Below, piece by piece: positions 35,020 to 43,649 of a DNA stretch of 64,000 bases. Positions within the stretch are counted from its first letter, which is position 1, and every line of letters starts with the position of its first letter. The position numbers and the translations under genes were made by a program. Location of the stretch: positions 94,628-158,627 of the forward strand of contig NZ_JALPRK010000011.1 of assembly GCF_023195895.1 (NCBI RefSeq). The letters run 5' to 3'. The notes below the pieces were generated by a model. It did no database searches and was not told where the DNA came from. It saw nothing but the letters and a program-made list of their open reading frames with translations. Source of the DNA: Paenibacillus mellifer. GTDB lineage: Bacteria > Bacillota > Bacilli > Paenibacillales > Paenibacillaceae.

Positions 35020-36120
35020 ATGGCTTTAAAAGCAGGCATTGTGGGTTTGCCGAACGTGGGGAAGTCCACATTGTTTAACGCGATAACCCAGGCGGGGGCC
35101 GAATCCGCCAACTATCCGTTTTGTACGATCGATCCGAACGTCGGCGTGGTGGAGGTGCCGGACGAGCGTCTCGACAAGCTGACCGAATTGGTTGTTCCAA
35201 ATCGCACCGTTCCAACGGCATTTGAATTTGTTGATATCGCCGGTTTGGTGCGCGGCGCGAGCAAAGGCGAAGGCCTTGGCAACAAGTTCTTGGCCCATAT
35301 TCGCGAAGTGGATGCGATCGTTCATGTGGTCCGTTGCTTCGAGGATGAGAACATTACGCATGTGGACGGTAAAATCAATCCGATCAGCGACATCCAAACG
35401 ATTAACCTGGAGTTGATCTTGGCTGACGTGGAGAGCGTGGAGAAACGGATTGAACGCTCCAAGAAAAATATGAAGGGCGGCAATAAGCAATACGCCCAGG
35501 AAGTCGAGGTCCTGGAACGGATCAAGGAGGCGCTTTATAACGATCAACCGGCGCGCAGCATCGAGCTGAACGAAGAGGAGAAGCTGATCGTACGTGACCT
35601 GCACCTGTTAACCCTGAAGCCGGTGTTGTATGCGGCCAATGTCAGCGAGGATGGCGTGACCGAGGCCGACAGCAATCCTTTTGTTCAACAGGTCAAGGAA
35701 TTTGCTGCAGCCGAAGGTGCTGAAGTGGTACCGATCAGCGCCAAAGTGGAGGCGGAGATCGCCGAACTGGATGGCGAAGACAAGGCGATGTTCCTGGAGG
35801 AGCTCGGTCTGAGCGCTTCCGGTTTGGATCGCCTGATCCAAGCGGCTTACCGCCTGCTTGGCTTGTACACGTACTTTACGGCCGGGGTGCAGGAGGTTCG
35901 CGCCTGGACCATTCGCAAAGGGACGAAAGCGCCGCAAGCGGCGGGCGTCATCCACACCGACTTCGAACGCGGTTTTATTCGCGCCGAAGTGGTCTCTTAC
36001 AATGACCTCGTCGCCGCCGGTTCGATGAACGCAGCGCGTGAACGCGGCCAGCTGCGCCTGGAAGGCAAAGAGTACGTCGTTCAAGACGGCGATGTCATGC
36101 ATTTCCGCTTTAACGTATAA
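35020..36120 (+). CDS. ychF: Redox-regulated ribosome-binding ATPase YchF (OBG family)
   Basis: A 366-residue P-loop protein. G1 is GLPNVGKST (residues 8-16), G3 is [17 protein letters not shown], and the usual G4 NKxD is replaced by the YchF-type NVSED region (AANVSEDG), which explains ATP rather than GTP preference. A coiled-coil insertion (about 120-200) and a C-terminal TGS domain ([19 protein letters not shown] onward, ending HFRFNV) complete the protein. It acts on translating ribosomes and in stress responses. Length matches the family exactly. A strong terminator follows. Confidence 0.96.
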   Translation: MALKAGIVGLPNVGKSTLFNAITQAGAESANYPFCTIDPNVGVVEVPDERLDKLTELVVPNRTVPTAFEFVDIAGLVRGASKGEGLGNKFLAHIREVDAIVHVVRCFEDENITHVDGKINPISDIQTINLELILADVESVEKRIERSKKNMKGGNKQYAQEVEVLERIKEALYNDQPARSIELNEEEKLIVRDLHLLTLKPVLYAANVSEDGVTEADSNPFVQQVKEFAAAEGAEVVPISAKVEAEIAELDGEDKAMFLEELGLSASGLDRLIQAAYRLLGLYTYFTAGVQEVRAWTIRKGTKAPQAAGVIHTDFERGFIRAEVVSYNDLVAAGSMNAARERGQLRLEGKEYVVQDGDVMHFRFNV

Positions 36121-36144
36121 CTTGTTTTTTAACGGTATGAAATT

Positions 36145-36192
36145 ACTGCCCCAAGAATCGCAGGGTGTCTGCGAGACTTGGGGCAGTTTTAT
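36145..36192 (+). terminator. Long Rho-independent terminator after ychF
   Basis: ACTGCCCCAAG (36145-36155) pairs perfectly with CTTGGGGCAGT (36177-36187); the loop contains TCGCAG/CTGCGA. TTTT follows. Confidence 0.88.
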
Positions 36193-36363
36193 TAGGATTT
36201 GCACTATTTTCTTATATTCAAAAGGGTGAATAATGGAGGCGAGTCCGGCATAACTTTGGTAAAGAAAGATGTATACTTGGGAAAAATTTGCATTGTTTTC
36301 ATAGTAACGAGTTTGTATACTTAATTCAAGTTTTTATTTTTCTTACATCTAGGGGGAGTTTTA

Positions 36364-36714
36364 ATGAGTATGGATTACGCCTTGCACCGCAAATCCCAAT
36401 TGGATACCCGGGAACTGCTGCTGCTGGAATCCGAGGTGAAAAACCAGGGGAAAAACATGTTTGTTGCTTACATTCTATGGTATTTCCTCGGAGTCGTTGG
36501 GGGCCATCGTTTCTACATGGGAAAAATCGGGACGGCTGTAACTCAGCTGATCTTGTCATTGACGGTCGTTGGGCTGATCGTCACTGGGATCTGGTGGATC
36601 GTGGACGCTTTCCTGGTGCACTCTTGGGTGAAACAGCACAACGCTGAGGTGGAGAACCGTGTCATCGATCGGATCTTCTACGATCGCGGCAGATCTCCGG
36701 AGTACCCAATCTAA
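36364..36714 (+). CDS. TM2-domain membrane protein
   Basis: A 116-residue protein behind GGGGGAG. The TM2 module is clear: a charged N-terminus, then NMFVAYILWYFLGVVGGHRFYMG (split: NMFVAYILWYFLG, VVGGHRFYMG) with the conserved G-G-H-R-F-Y turn, and a second helix TQLILSLTVVGLIVTGIWWIVDAF (split: TQLILSLTVVG, LIVTGIWWIVDAF) ending in the W-x-x-D-x-F/L motif. Function of bacterial TM2 proteins is generally unknown. The next gene, two bases downstream, is a paralogue. Confidence 0.8.
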   Translation: MSMDYALHRKSQLDTRELLLLESEVKNQGKNMFVAYILWYFLGVVGGHRFYMGKIGTAVTQLILSLTVVGLIVTGIWWIVDAFLVHSWVKQHNAEVENRVIDRIFYDRGRSPEYPI

Positions 36715-36716
36715 TT

Positions 36717-37184
36717 ATGCTGACCAAAGGCGATTTGACCACGAGCGAACTGCTGCTTCTGAACTCGGAAATGAATAAGCGTGAGAAATCGTTGGGCCTG
36801 GCTTACCTGATGCTGCTGGCCGGTCACTTAGGCGTGCATCGCTTCTACCTGAAGCGGATTGCCAGCGGGGTCGTGCAGCTGTGCTTATTTATCCTGGCGT
36901 TCGTACTTTACTTTGTGTTCGCCATTGCAGCCGGGATCGAAAGCGTAGATTCACCCGAAACGGCCTATTCGCTGCTTCTGCTCATCCCGGTTATCCTATT
37001 TGGATTGGCACTGACCGTCTGGGTTATTGTCGATGCTTGCTTGCTGCCGGGCTTGGTTCGCGACTGGAATGCCAAGCTGGAGCAGTCACTGGTTGAACAG
37101 ATCAGTGCTTTTCGTGCAACCGCGGAATTTGCAAAACCAGAGGCGGATGGGACGGGGAATAGCGGCCGTCCGCTTGACCTTTAA
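36717..37184 (+). CDS. Second TM2-domain membrane protein (tandem paralogue)
   Basis: A 155-residue protein starting two bases after the previous stop. It shares the N-terminal pattern (TSELLLLNSEMNKREKSLGLAY here against TRELLLLESEVKNQGKNMFVAY there, aligned over LLLL-SE) and the TM2 turn GHLGVHRFYLKRI. It has a longer middle, with extra hydrophobic residues (FILAFVLYFVFAIAAGIE) and a last helix ending VWVIVDACLLPG. The pair arose by duplication and probably forms one operon. No catalytic motif is present. Confidence 0.78.
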   Translation: MLTKGDLTTSELLLLNSEMNKREKSLGLAYLMLLAGHLGVHRFYLKRIASGVVQLCLFILAFVLYFVFAIAAGIESVDSPETAYSLLLLIPVILFGLALTVWVIVDACLLPGLVRDWNAKLEQSLVEQISAFRATAEFAKPEADGTGNSGRPLDL

Positions 37185-37213
37185 GATTTATCTTTCATGA
37201 AAGCCAAGAAAGG

Positions 37214-37237
37214 ACGCCTACGCGGCGTCTTTTTTTG
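37214..37237 (+). terminator. Rho-independent terminator
   Basis: GACGCC (37214-37219) pairs with GGCGTC (37225-37230), followed by seven T. Confidence 0.82.
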
Positions 37238-37307
37238 GTAGAAAGATCCAAGGATGAAACAGGGATTCCAGGGCGGATGCGGCCTAGCCAAAACACGGGT
37301 TCCATGA

Positions 37308-37366
37308 TATAATAAAAAGTCGTTTATCCCTGAAATACTAAGCCTGCGGATGAGCGGCTTTTTATC
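37308..37366 (+). promoter_or_regulatory. prfA promoter -10 and leader hairpin
   Basis: A TATAAT lies near 37308. Immediately after it AAAAGTCGTTTATCC (37315-37329) can pair with GGATGAGCGGCTTTT (37348-37362) over 15 positions, three of them G-T pairs, ending in T-rich sequence. This could attenuate the prfA transcript or protect its 5' end. Confidence 0.45.
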
Positions 37367-37401
37367 AGATAAAGTGATTGAATGAAGAGAGGTGACATCC
37401 C

Positions 37402-38469
37402 TTGTTGGACCGACTACAATCCCTGGCTGACCGTTATGAGAAGCTGAGTGAGCTGCTTTGCGATCCGGACGTGGCGAACGACTCGAAACGTCTGCGGGAT
37501 TACTCCAAAGAACAATCGGATTTACAGCCGGCTTATGAGGCGTACACCGAATATAAGAATGTCGTCGAAGAGCTGGAAGCCGCTAAAGCCATGCAGGCCG
37601 AGAAGCTGGATGATGAAATGCGCGAAATGGTGAAGATGGAAATCGAGGAACTCAGCGCACGCCACCAGGAGCTGGAAGAGAAAATTCGCGTATTGCTGCT
37701 GCCGAAGGATCCGAATGACGATAAGAACGTCATTGTGGAAATTCGCGGTGCGGCTGGCGGGGACGAAGCGGCTTTGTTTGCCGCCGATTTGTACCGGATG
37801 TATACGCGGTATGCTGATTCCCAAGGCTGGCGCATTGATATTATGGACATGAATGAAAGCGACCTGGGCGGTTTTAAAGAGGTCATTTTTATGATTAACG
37901 GCCGGGGCGCATATAGTAAGCTGAAATACGAAAGTGGCGCACATCGCGTGCAACGTATCCCTTCGACGGAATCCGGCGGACGGATTCACACGTCGACCTC
38001 AACGGTGGCTGTACTGCCTGAAGTAGAGGACGTGGATATTGAAATTCTCGATAAGGATATCCGTGTCGATACGTTCTGCTCCAGCGGAGCGGGCGGCCAA
38101 TCGGTCAACACGACGAAATCCGCCGTGCGCGTGACGCATATTCCTACCGGGATCGTGGCGACTTGCCAAGATGGTAAATCGCAAAACTCGAACAAAGAGA
38201 AGGCGCTCCAGGTGCTGCGCGCCCGGATCTTCGATCTGAAGCGGCAGGAAGAGGAAGCGAAATACGCCGGCGAGCGGAAGAGCAAGGTCGGCACCGGGGA
38301 CCGCAGTGAGCGGATCCGGACCTACAACTTCCCGCAAAGCCGGGTGACTGACCACCGCATCGGCTTGACTCTGCACAAGCTGGACCAGGTGATGAACGGT
38401 GAGATCGGTGAGATCGTATCGGCATTGACGATTGCCGAACAAGCTGACCTGATGGATAAAGGAGAATAA
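37402..38469 (+). CDS. prfA: Peptide chain release factor 1
   Basis: A 355-residue class I release factor with a TTG start behind GAGAGGTGA. The peptidyl-tRNA hydrolysis motif GGQ is in [20 protein letters not shown] (20 residues), and the stop-codon-reading region is [20 protein letters not shown] (20 residues), with the P-x-T-like tripeptide context of RF1. It ends translation at UAA and UAG. The gln-methyltransferase prmC that modifies GGQ follows at once, the usual arrangement in Bacillus. Confidence 0.96.
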   Translation: MLDRLQSLADRYEKLSELLCDPDVANDSKRLRDYSKEQSDLQPAYEAYTEYKNVVEELEAAKAMQAEKLDDEMREMVKMEIEELSARHQELEEKIRVLLLPKDPNDDKNVIVEIRGAAGGDEAALFAADLYRMYTRYADSQGWRIDIMDMNESDLGGFKEVIFMINGRGAYSKLKYESGAHRVQRIPSTESGGRIHTSTSTVAVLPEVEDVDIEILDKDIRVDTFCSSGAGGQSVNTTKSAVRVTHIPTGIVATCQDGKSQNSNKEKALQVLRARIFDLKRQEEEAKYAGERKSKVGTGDRSERIRTYNFPQSRVTDHRIGLTLHKLDQVMNGEIGEIVSALTIAEQADLMDKGE

Positions 38470-38470
38470 C

Positions 38471-39364
38471 GTGTTGCACAACGAAGGATACCGGATGTCC
38501 GGTGCAATGACGATTTGGGAAGCCCGTAAAGAGGCTTCTTCTTTTTTAGCGGCGGCTGGCGTGCGAGAGCCGGAGTCGAACGCGGAGCTGCTGCTCCGCC
38601 ATGTGCTGGGCCTTGCGGGCGCGGCGTATTTGGCCGCGCTTCGTGAGCCGTTCCCGGCGGACAAGCAGGACGCCTGGGAAGGGGTGATCCGCCGCAAAGT
38701 GGCGGGCGAGCCAGCGCAGTATATCATCGGGGAACAGGAATTCTACGGGTTGACCTTTCGGGTCAACCCGGCGGTGCTGATCCCCCGCCCGGAAACGGAG
38801 CTGCTCGTGGAGCGCATCGCGTTGGAAGGCGATGCGTTGTGGCCCGGCGGCGCGCCGTACGCCGCCGACATCGGCACGGGCAGCGGCCCGATCGCCGCGG
38901 CCCTGGCTCATCTGCGCCCAGCCTGGCGCGTCGCGGCGAGCGATATCTCGCCCGACGCCTTAGCGGTGGCGCAGGACAATGTCCGGCGGCTCGGCCTTGC
39001 TGTGACGTTCAAGCAGGGTGACCTGCTTAAACCGTTTGCCGGCGAGCCGCTGGACATCGTGGTGTCGAATCCGCCGTATATCCCGGCGGAGGACATCCCG
39101 CACCTGCAGCCGGAGGTGCGGGACTTCGAGCCGCGCGGCGCGCTGGATGGCGGTCCGGACGGGCTCATGCCCTACCGGACCCTAATGGCGCAGCTCGCGC
39201 TGCTGCCGCGGCCGCCTCGCCTGATCGGCTTCGAGCTCGGCCAAGGCCAGGCCGCCGACGTTGCGGAACTGCTCCGCGCCGCCGGCCATTGGGACGAGAT
39301 CGTGACGGTTCCCGATCTCGCGGGCATCGACCGCCACGTGCTGGGCATCGCGCGGACACGTTAA
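38471..39364 (+). CDS. prmC: Release factor glutamine N5-methyltransferase
   Basis: A 297-residue SAM-dependent methyltransferase. An N-terminal helical domain is followed by QYIIGEQEFYGLTFRV and LIPRPETELLVE. The SAM site is ADIGTGSGPIAAALA, and the catalytic substrate loop is VVSNPPYIP (NPPY). It methylates the Gln of the GGQ motif in RF1 and RF2. GTG 38471 has AAAGGAG at good spacing; ATG 38495 is an alternative. It follows prfA by one base, in one operon. Confidence 0.94.
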   Translation: MLHNEGYRMSGAMTIWEARKEASSFLAAAGVREPESNAELLLRHVLGLAGAAYLAALREPFPADKQDAWEGVIRRKVAGEPAQYIIGEQEFYGLTFRVNPAVLIPRPETELLVERIALEGDALWPGGAPYAADIGTGSGPIAAALAHLRPAWRVAASDISPDALAVAQDNVRRLGLAVTFKQGDLLKPFAGEPLDIVVSNPPYIPAEDIPHLQPEVRDFEPRGALDGGPDGLMPYRTLMAQLALLPRPPRLIGFELGQGQAADVAELLRAAGHWDEIVTVPDLAGIDRHVLGIARTR

Positions 39365-39380
39365 CTTCCGCTATCGCGCG

Positions 39381-39448
39381 ATTCTATGAAAATAGGTGAA
39401 GCGCCTCAACCAAAAGCCGCTTACTTTGAAAGGGTAGTTTCATAGAAT
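39381..39448 (+). promoter_or_regulatory. Inverted repeat and candidate sigma-K/sigma-E promoter
   Basis: ATTCTATGAAA (39381-39391) is exactly inverted at TTTCATAGAAT (39438-39448). The right arm contains CATAGAATG (39441-39449), close to the mother-cell sigma -10 CATAnnnTA. An AC 16 bases upstream (39423-39424) fits the sparse sigma-K -35. This would place the small downstream gene in late sporulation. Confidence 0.4.
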
Positions 39449-39481
39449 GTGGTATCTCAAACCGAAAGGAGGAGATTCCAC

Positions 39482-39757
39482 ATGGCGTTCACACTGACGT
39501 ATCCGTATGCGCAAGCAGCGGGCGTCGGCCAAGGTTATTTCGTGGCCGCCGACCCGCTGGGCCCAACCGGGATCGTTACGGTTGCGGCTACGCTGGGTAA
39601 CGTCGAACTTCGTATTACCCGGTACAACGCGCCGGATTTTATTCAGACCGTGACTCAAGGCAGCACGTTTACCGTTCAGTTGGGTAACATTCAAACCATC
39701 GGTATTCTCGCGCTGACCGCCGCCACGGGTGTCTTGACTCTCATCACTCCCGTCTAA
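39482..39757 (+). CDS. Small beta-rich protein, possible spore-appendage (Ena/DUF3992-like) subunit
   Basis: A 91-residue protein with a very strong ribosome site (AAAGGAGG) and its own terminator. No signal peptide, membrane helix or cysteine. The sequence alternates hydrophobic and Thr/Ser/Gly residues in short strands: TGIVTVAATLGNVELRITRY (20 residues), then QTVTQGSTFTVQLGNIQTIG (20 residues) and LTAATGVLTLITPV. The segment VTQGSTFTVQLGNIQTIGI recalls from memory the strand pattern of endospore appendage subunits. That likeness and the candidate sigma-K promoter suggest a spore-surface protein, but this is inference. Otherwise it is an unrecognised small protein. Confidence 0.6.
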   Translation: MAFTLTYPYAQAAGVGQGYFVAADPLGPTGIVTVAATLGNVELRITRYNAPDFIQTVTQGSTFTVQLGNIQTIGILALTAATGVLTLITPV

Positions 39758-39822
39758 TTCGTTTAACTCGTTTAACCTTCATTCCCCCATTTTCCCCTCC
39801 CTATCCCGACCCCCATTTCGGG

Positions 39823-39853
39823 CGCCGACGTTTTCGTCGGCGTTCTTTTTTTT
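39823..39853 (+). terminator. Rho-independent terminator
   Basis: CGCCGACG (39823-39830) pairs perfectly with CGTCGGCG (39835-39842) around TTTT, followed by a T run. Confidence 0.88.
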
Positions 39854-40018
39854 GCGTGTTGACGAGAGAAAACCCGTCTCCGGGTAAAAATAACCCCCGA
39901 AGGGGAAACCTTTTGCTTGTTTCACCCGTTATTTGGGTCGAAGGGCTCATTTGTAGTTAAGCGGGGTTTCTTTTAAAGTAAAGATACGGGGTTTCTAGAT
40001 AAAGAAAAGAGGATGTTC

Positions 40019-41236
40019 ATGCTGAGCAAACTGAAAAAAATCGATTACTCCATTGTCTTGATCTTGCTGCTGCTCATGGTCATCAGTATCGCGGTGCTGT
40101 ACAGCGCCACGTCGCATACCCAATATCATGGCTACCACCTTCGCATGCTGGCGTATTATGCGCTGGGGTTTGTCGTATTTTTTGGAGTCTCCATTCTCGA
40201 CTATCGGCTGCTCGTCAAATACGCGCCTTATTTTTACTTGTTCGGTTTCGGGCTGCTGATCGTCGTCATGTTTATCGGCAATACGTATTACAATGCCAAG
40301 GGATGGTTGACGATTCCTGTCATTAATCAAAGCTTTCAACCGGCGGAATTCTTCAAGCTGTTGCTGGTTATCTTCCTCGGGTTTATGCTGCTTCGCAAAC
40401 GCAAACCTCGGCTATCGTTCTGGCGTGATGTCGTGCCGATCTGTCTGCTGACCTTCGTTCCGTTTGTCGCCGTGATGGCGCAAAACGATTTGGGAAATGC
40501 GCTGAGTTATGTCATTATTTTGGCAGGCATGTTGTGGATCGGGAACATTAAATACTGGCATGCCCTGATCGCTCTCGTCATCTTCGCAGGTTCGATGTTT
40601 GGCGGAATTACCGCCTACAAGACCTATCACGACCAAGTGTACAACTTCTTCGTGGAGATCGGCCGGGAGCATTGGATCAGCCGAATCGATCCCTGGTTGA
40701 TCCCCGAGAAAGCGTCGGAGGACGCTTCTTATCATACCCGGAACGCCAAGCTGGCGATCGCTTCCGGGGGGATGACCGGGGAAGGGTACATGAAAGGGGA
40801 GACCGTCCAGTCGGAACGCGTGCCGCTCACGTATTCGGACTCGATCTTCGTGGTGATTGCCGAGGAGTTTGGATTTATTGGAAGCTCCGCGCTGCTGCTC
40901 TTGTACTTTGTGCTGATCCACAGGCTTATCCTGATCTCCCTCGAGAGCCGCGAGACGAGCGGACCGTTCCTAATCGTGGGGATTGTCGCGATGCTGCTGT
41001 ATCAGATCTTCGAAAATATCGGCATGTTCATCGGCTTAATGCCGTTGACGGGAATCACGTTGCCCTTCATCAGCTACGGCGGGACCTCGCTGCTGATTAA
41101 TATGGCGAGCATCGGCGTAGCGATGAGCATCCGGATTTACGGCCAAGAGAAGGAAGAGGACAGCCCGGTGCCGTCATCATCAACTTCGCGTTACGCCCTG
41201 CTGAGAACGAAACGCCGGCCGGAGAAGCAGGGGTGA
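40019..41236 (+). CDS. SEDS-family peptidoglycan polymerase (RodA/FtsW/SpoVE type)
   Basis: A 405-residue polytopic protein. ATG 40019 is chosen because AAGAGG abuts ATG 40013. SEDS landmarks are YYNAKGWLTIPVINQSFQPAEFFKL (split: AKGWLTIP, SFQPAEFFKL) in the large loop region, QNDLGNALSYVIILAGML with the conserved Asp, AIASGGMTGEG, DSIFVVIAEEFGFIGSSALL (20 residues) and LPFISYGGTSLLINM. It polymerises lipid II into glycan strands with a partner class b PBP. RodA-type elongation is the more likely role because no division genes are near; a sporulation role is possible given spoIIR next door. Confidence 0.9.
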   Translation: MLSKLKKIDYSIVLILLLLMVISIAVLYSATSHTQYHGYHLRMLAYYALGFVVFFGVSILDYRLLVKYAPYFYLFGFGLLIVVMFIGNTYYNAKGWLTIPVINQSFQPAEFFKLLLVIFLGFMLLRKRKPRLSFWRDVVPICLLTFVPFVAVMAQNDLGNALSYVIILAGMLWIGNIKYWHALIALVIFAGSMFGGITAYKTYHDQVYNFFVEIGREHWISRIDPWLIPEKASEDASYHTRNAKLAIASGGMTGEGYMKGETVQSERVPLTYSDSIFVVIAEEFGFIGSSALLLLYFVLIHRLILISLESRETSGPFLIVGIVAMLLYQIFENIGMFIGLMPLTGITLPFISYGGTSLLINMASIGVAMSIRIYGQEKEEDSPVPSSSTSRYALLRTKRRPEKQG

Positions 41237-41317
41237 GCGGAGGACGTGTGAGGTCATTTTGAGTTCTTCGAATAGAGTTACTTGATCATCTTATTATTAC
41301 GCGGTGTCGGGATACCG

Positions 41318-41464
41318 CCGAAATAAGGTGATTTTTTATGCTTATTTCCGGATACGGTGGCTCTAATAGCGGATTTGGAGGGGATAAGGTGAAAGTTTCA
41401 TCTTATTTGGCTCGAAAAGGAGAGATCAGCGGAAATAGGGTGATTTCTTCACTCTATTTTTCGC
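41318..41464. repeat. Array of three related hairpins
   Basis: Hairpin 1: CCGAAATAAG (41318-41327) with CTTATTTCCGG (41341-41351). Hairpin 2: ATAAGGTGAAA (41384-41394) with TTTCATCTTAT (41397-41407). Hairpin 3: GCGGAAATAGGGTGA (41429-41443) with TCACTCTATTTTTCGC (41449-41464). All share an (A)ATAAGGTGA core. The 330-base gap holds no gene. Confidence 0.75.
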
Positions 41465-41489
41465 AGGCAAAAAATTACTAGATTCCGAG

Positions 41490-41518
41490 GTTTAGAAGTC
41501 TCTTAACCGGACATAATG
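41490..41518 (+). promoter_or_regulatory. Candidate sigma-F promoter of spoIIR
   Basis: GTTTA (41490-41494), 14 bases, GGACATAATG (41509-41518). The -10 matches GGnnAnAhTr at every fixed position. In B. subtilis spoIIR is transcribed by sigma-F in the forespore, so context and sequence agree. Confidence 0.62.
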
Positions 41519-41566
41519 ATAGACATCAGCTGCTGAAATACCGGTTTTGGTTAGGAGCAAGGAATC

Positions 41567-42253
41567 ATGAGCCAACGTACACCTTCCCGTAAGAAACTCG
41601 CCCTTTTCTTCTTTTCTATTGTGATGTTATTGATGTCCTGGGAGGGACAAATGGTTGATACTGCCGCTGCGGCAGGCACGCAGGGGGTTATTCCGCAGGA
41701 ATCCATTCGGCTGCGTATTCTGGCGAATTCGGATGGAACCGGCGATCAGCTCGTCAAACGCCGCGTTCGCGACGCTGTGGTTGAGCAAATGAATGCCTGG
41801 GTGGCCGAGCTGGAAAATCCGCAAAGCCTGGATGAGGCTCATCGGGTGATCCGCGATCATCTGCCTGCTATCGAGGAACAAGTTGGTCAAACGCTCAAGC
41901 AATATGGGAAAAGCTACGACTTTCAAGTCGAGCTCGGAACGGTCCCTTTTCCGACGAAAATGTACGGCGGGGCCATTTATCCGGCCGGCGATTATGAAGC
42001 GCTGCGCGTGACGCTTGGCGAAGGGAAAGGGAAGAACTGGTGGTGCGTGTTGTTTCCGCCGCTGTGTTTCGTCGACGCCGGGAGCGGAGATGCGCTGGCT
42101 AAGGATACCGGCACGGCAACGGTAACAAAAGCTTCGGCTGACGGAGTTTCAGGGGATGCGGTTCAGGTTGAGCCGGAACAAACAGAGGTACGGTTCTTTC
42201 TGTGGGACATGCTGGTGAAATTTTGGAACTGGATTACAAGTTTATTTGCTTAA
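41567..42253 (+). CDS. spoIIR: Stage II sporulation protein R
   Basis: A 228-residue protein with an N-terminal signal/anchor helix (KLALFFFSIVMLLMSW) and the SpoIIR domain: SIRLRILANSDGTGDQLVKR (20 residues), VRDAVVEQM, VELGTVPFPTKMYGGAIYPA (20 residues) and NWWCVLFPPLCFVDAG. It is made in the forespore, exported, and triggers SpoIIGA to process pro-sigma-E in the mother cell. Upstream lies a matching sigma-F promoter. The position before ywlC/mntP/ywlE is as in B. subtilis. Confidence 0.95.
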   Translation: MSQRTPSRKKLALFFFSIVMLLMSWEGQMVDTAAAAGTQGVIPQESIRLRILANSDGTGDQLVKRRVRDAVVEQMNAWVAELENPQSLDEAHRVIRDHLPAIEEQVGQTLKQYGKSYDFQVELGTVPFPTKMYGGAIYPAGDYEALRVTLGEGKGKNWWCVLFPPLCFVDAGSGDALAKDTGTATVTKASADGVSGDAVQVEPEQTEVRFFLWDMLVKFWNWITSLFA

Positions 42254-42271
42254 TGGTTCATAGGAAGAAAC

Positions 42272-42301
42272 ACCGTTCGGAGGAATCCGGGCGGTTTTTT
42301 T
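42272..42301 (+). terminator. Rho-independent terminator after spoIIR
   Basis: ACCGTTCGGA (42272-42281) pairs with TCCGGGCGGT (42286-42295), two G-T pairs, followed by seven T. Confidence 0.82.
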
Positions 42302-42391
42302 GCGGGCTTCTTTGGGACGGGCTATGCGCATGGACGGGTTCGGGTATAATAGTAGAATAGATCGATAACGAACAGTTTGGGATGAGCGAGA

Positions 42392-43630
42392 ATGAATGGA
42401 AATCAATCTATTGAAAATAAAGCCCTTAGAGCAGGAAATCTTCCTGCTCTGGGAGAGGTGGCACCAAAGTCGACTCAATGGTGGAGAGTAGAGCCGGGAA
42501 CGGGGTTCGCGACCCCTGGGGGACAAGTTGCCGATGCTGGTATATTGGAGGCTCCAACTGCGGGGGAGGAGACGGCGGCCCTGAGAGAAGCCGCCGAGGT
42601 GTTAGCCTCCGGCGGGACGGTGGCGTTCCCGACGGAGACGGTGTACGGGCTTGGAGCGGATGCGCGGAATCCAGCGGCGGTGGAGGCGATTTTTGCCGCC
42701 AAGGGCCGTCCCTCCGATAATCCGCTGATCGTGCACATCGCCGACGTGAGCCAGCTGGACGGACTCGTCACGGAAGTGAACGAGACGGCCCGGCGGCTCA
42801 TGGAGGCGTTCTGGCCCGGGCCGCTGACGCTGGTGCTGCCCGTGGCCGAAGGCGCCGTCTCGCCGCGCGTGACGGCGGGGTTGTCCACCGTGGGCGTGCG
42901 CATGCCCGCCCACGACGTGGCGCTGCGGCTGATCGCCGCAGCGGGGTGCCCGGTGGCGGCGCCCAGCGCCAACCGGTCGGGGCGACCGAGCCCCACGTTG
43001 GCGAGCCACGTGGGCGAGGACCTGTCCGGCCGCATTGACGGCATCGTCGACGGCGGGCCCACCGGGGTGGGCCTGGAGTCGACGGTCGTGGAAGCCGGCC
43101 GGGACGGGGTTGTCACCGTGCTCCGCCCCGGCGGGATCACGGCAGAGCAGCTCGCCCGCGTCGCCGGCGCGGGCGTGCGGCTGGACGCCGCCCTGCAGCC
43201 GGAGGCGGAGGCGGGCGGCGGAGCGGCCCCGGGCCCGGCGGCTGCGCCGCGCGCGCCGGGCATGAAGTACACGCACTATGCGCCGCAGGGCGTGCTGCGC
43301 ATCGTGCGCGGGTCCGCCGCCAGGGTGGCGGACCGCATCCAGGCCGAACTTGCGGCGGCCGCGGCGCGCGGGGAGAAGACGGGCGTGCTCGCCTTCGACG
43401 AGCGCCTCCCGTCCTACCGCGCCGACTGCGCGCTTTCGCTCGGCCGCGAGGCCGAGCTGGAGACGGCGGCGCACCGTCTCTACGCGGCGCTCCGCCGCTT
43501 CGACGAATGCGGCGTCACTTACATCCTCGCCGAGGCCTGCCCCGAGGAGGGGCTGGGCTCGGCGGTGATGAACCGGCTGCTGAAAGCCGCCGGTCACCGG
43601 GTGATCGAGGCCGGCGGCGATTTGGAATAG
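42392..43630 (+). CDS. ywlC: L-threonylcarbamoyladenylate synthase (Sua5/YwlC)
   Basis: A 412-residue two-domain protein. The Sua5/YrdC domain begins near residue 62 with LREAAEVLASGGTVAFPTETVYGLGADA (split: LREAAEVLASGG, TVAFPTETVYGLGADA) and has FAAKGRPSDNPLIVHIAD, WPGPLTLVLP and APSANRSGRPSPT. The C-terminal Sua5 domain starts at APGMKYTHYAP. It makes the threonylcarbamoyl-AMP used for t6A modification of ANN-decoding tRNAs. An unusual N-terminal extension of about 60 residues precedes the domain, and the start has only a weak ribosome site. The 3' half is exceptionally GC-rich, giving long false frames on both strands. Confidence 0.9.
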   Translation: MNGNQSIENKALRAGNLPALGEVAPKSTQWWRVEPGTGFATPGGQVADAGILEAPTAGEETAALREAAEVLASGGTVAFPTETVYGLGADARNPAAVEAIFAAKGRPSDNPLIVHIADVSQLDGLVTEVNETARRLMEAFWPGPLTLVLPVAEGAVSPRVTAGLSTVGVRMPAHDVALRLIAAAGCPVAAPSANRSGRPSPTLASHVGEDLSGRIDGIVDGGPTGVGLESTVVEAGRDGVVTVLRPGGITAEQLARVAGAGVRLDAALQPEAEAGGGAAPGPAAAPRAPGMKYTHYAPQGVLRIVRGSAARVADRIQAELAAAAARGEKTGVLAFDERLPSYRADCALSLGREAELETAAHRLYAALRRFDECGVTYILAEACPEEGLGSAVMNRLLKAAGHRVIEAGGDLE

Positions 43631-43649
43631 CGCAGGGGGTGAGACGGAC

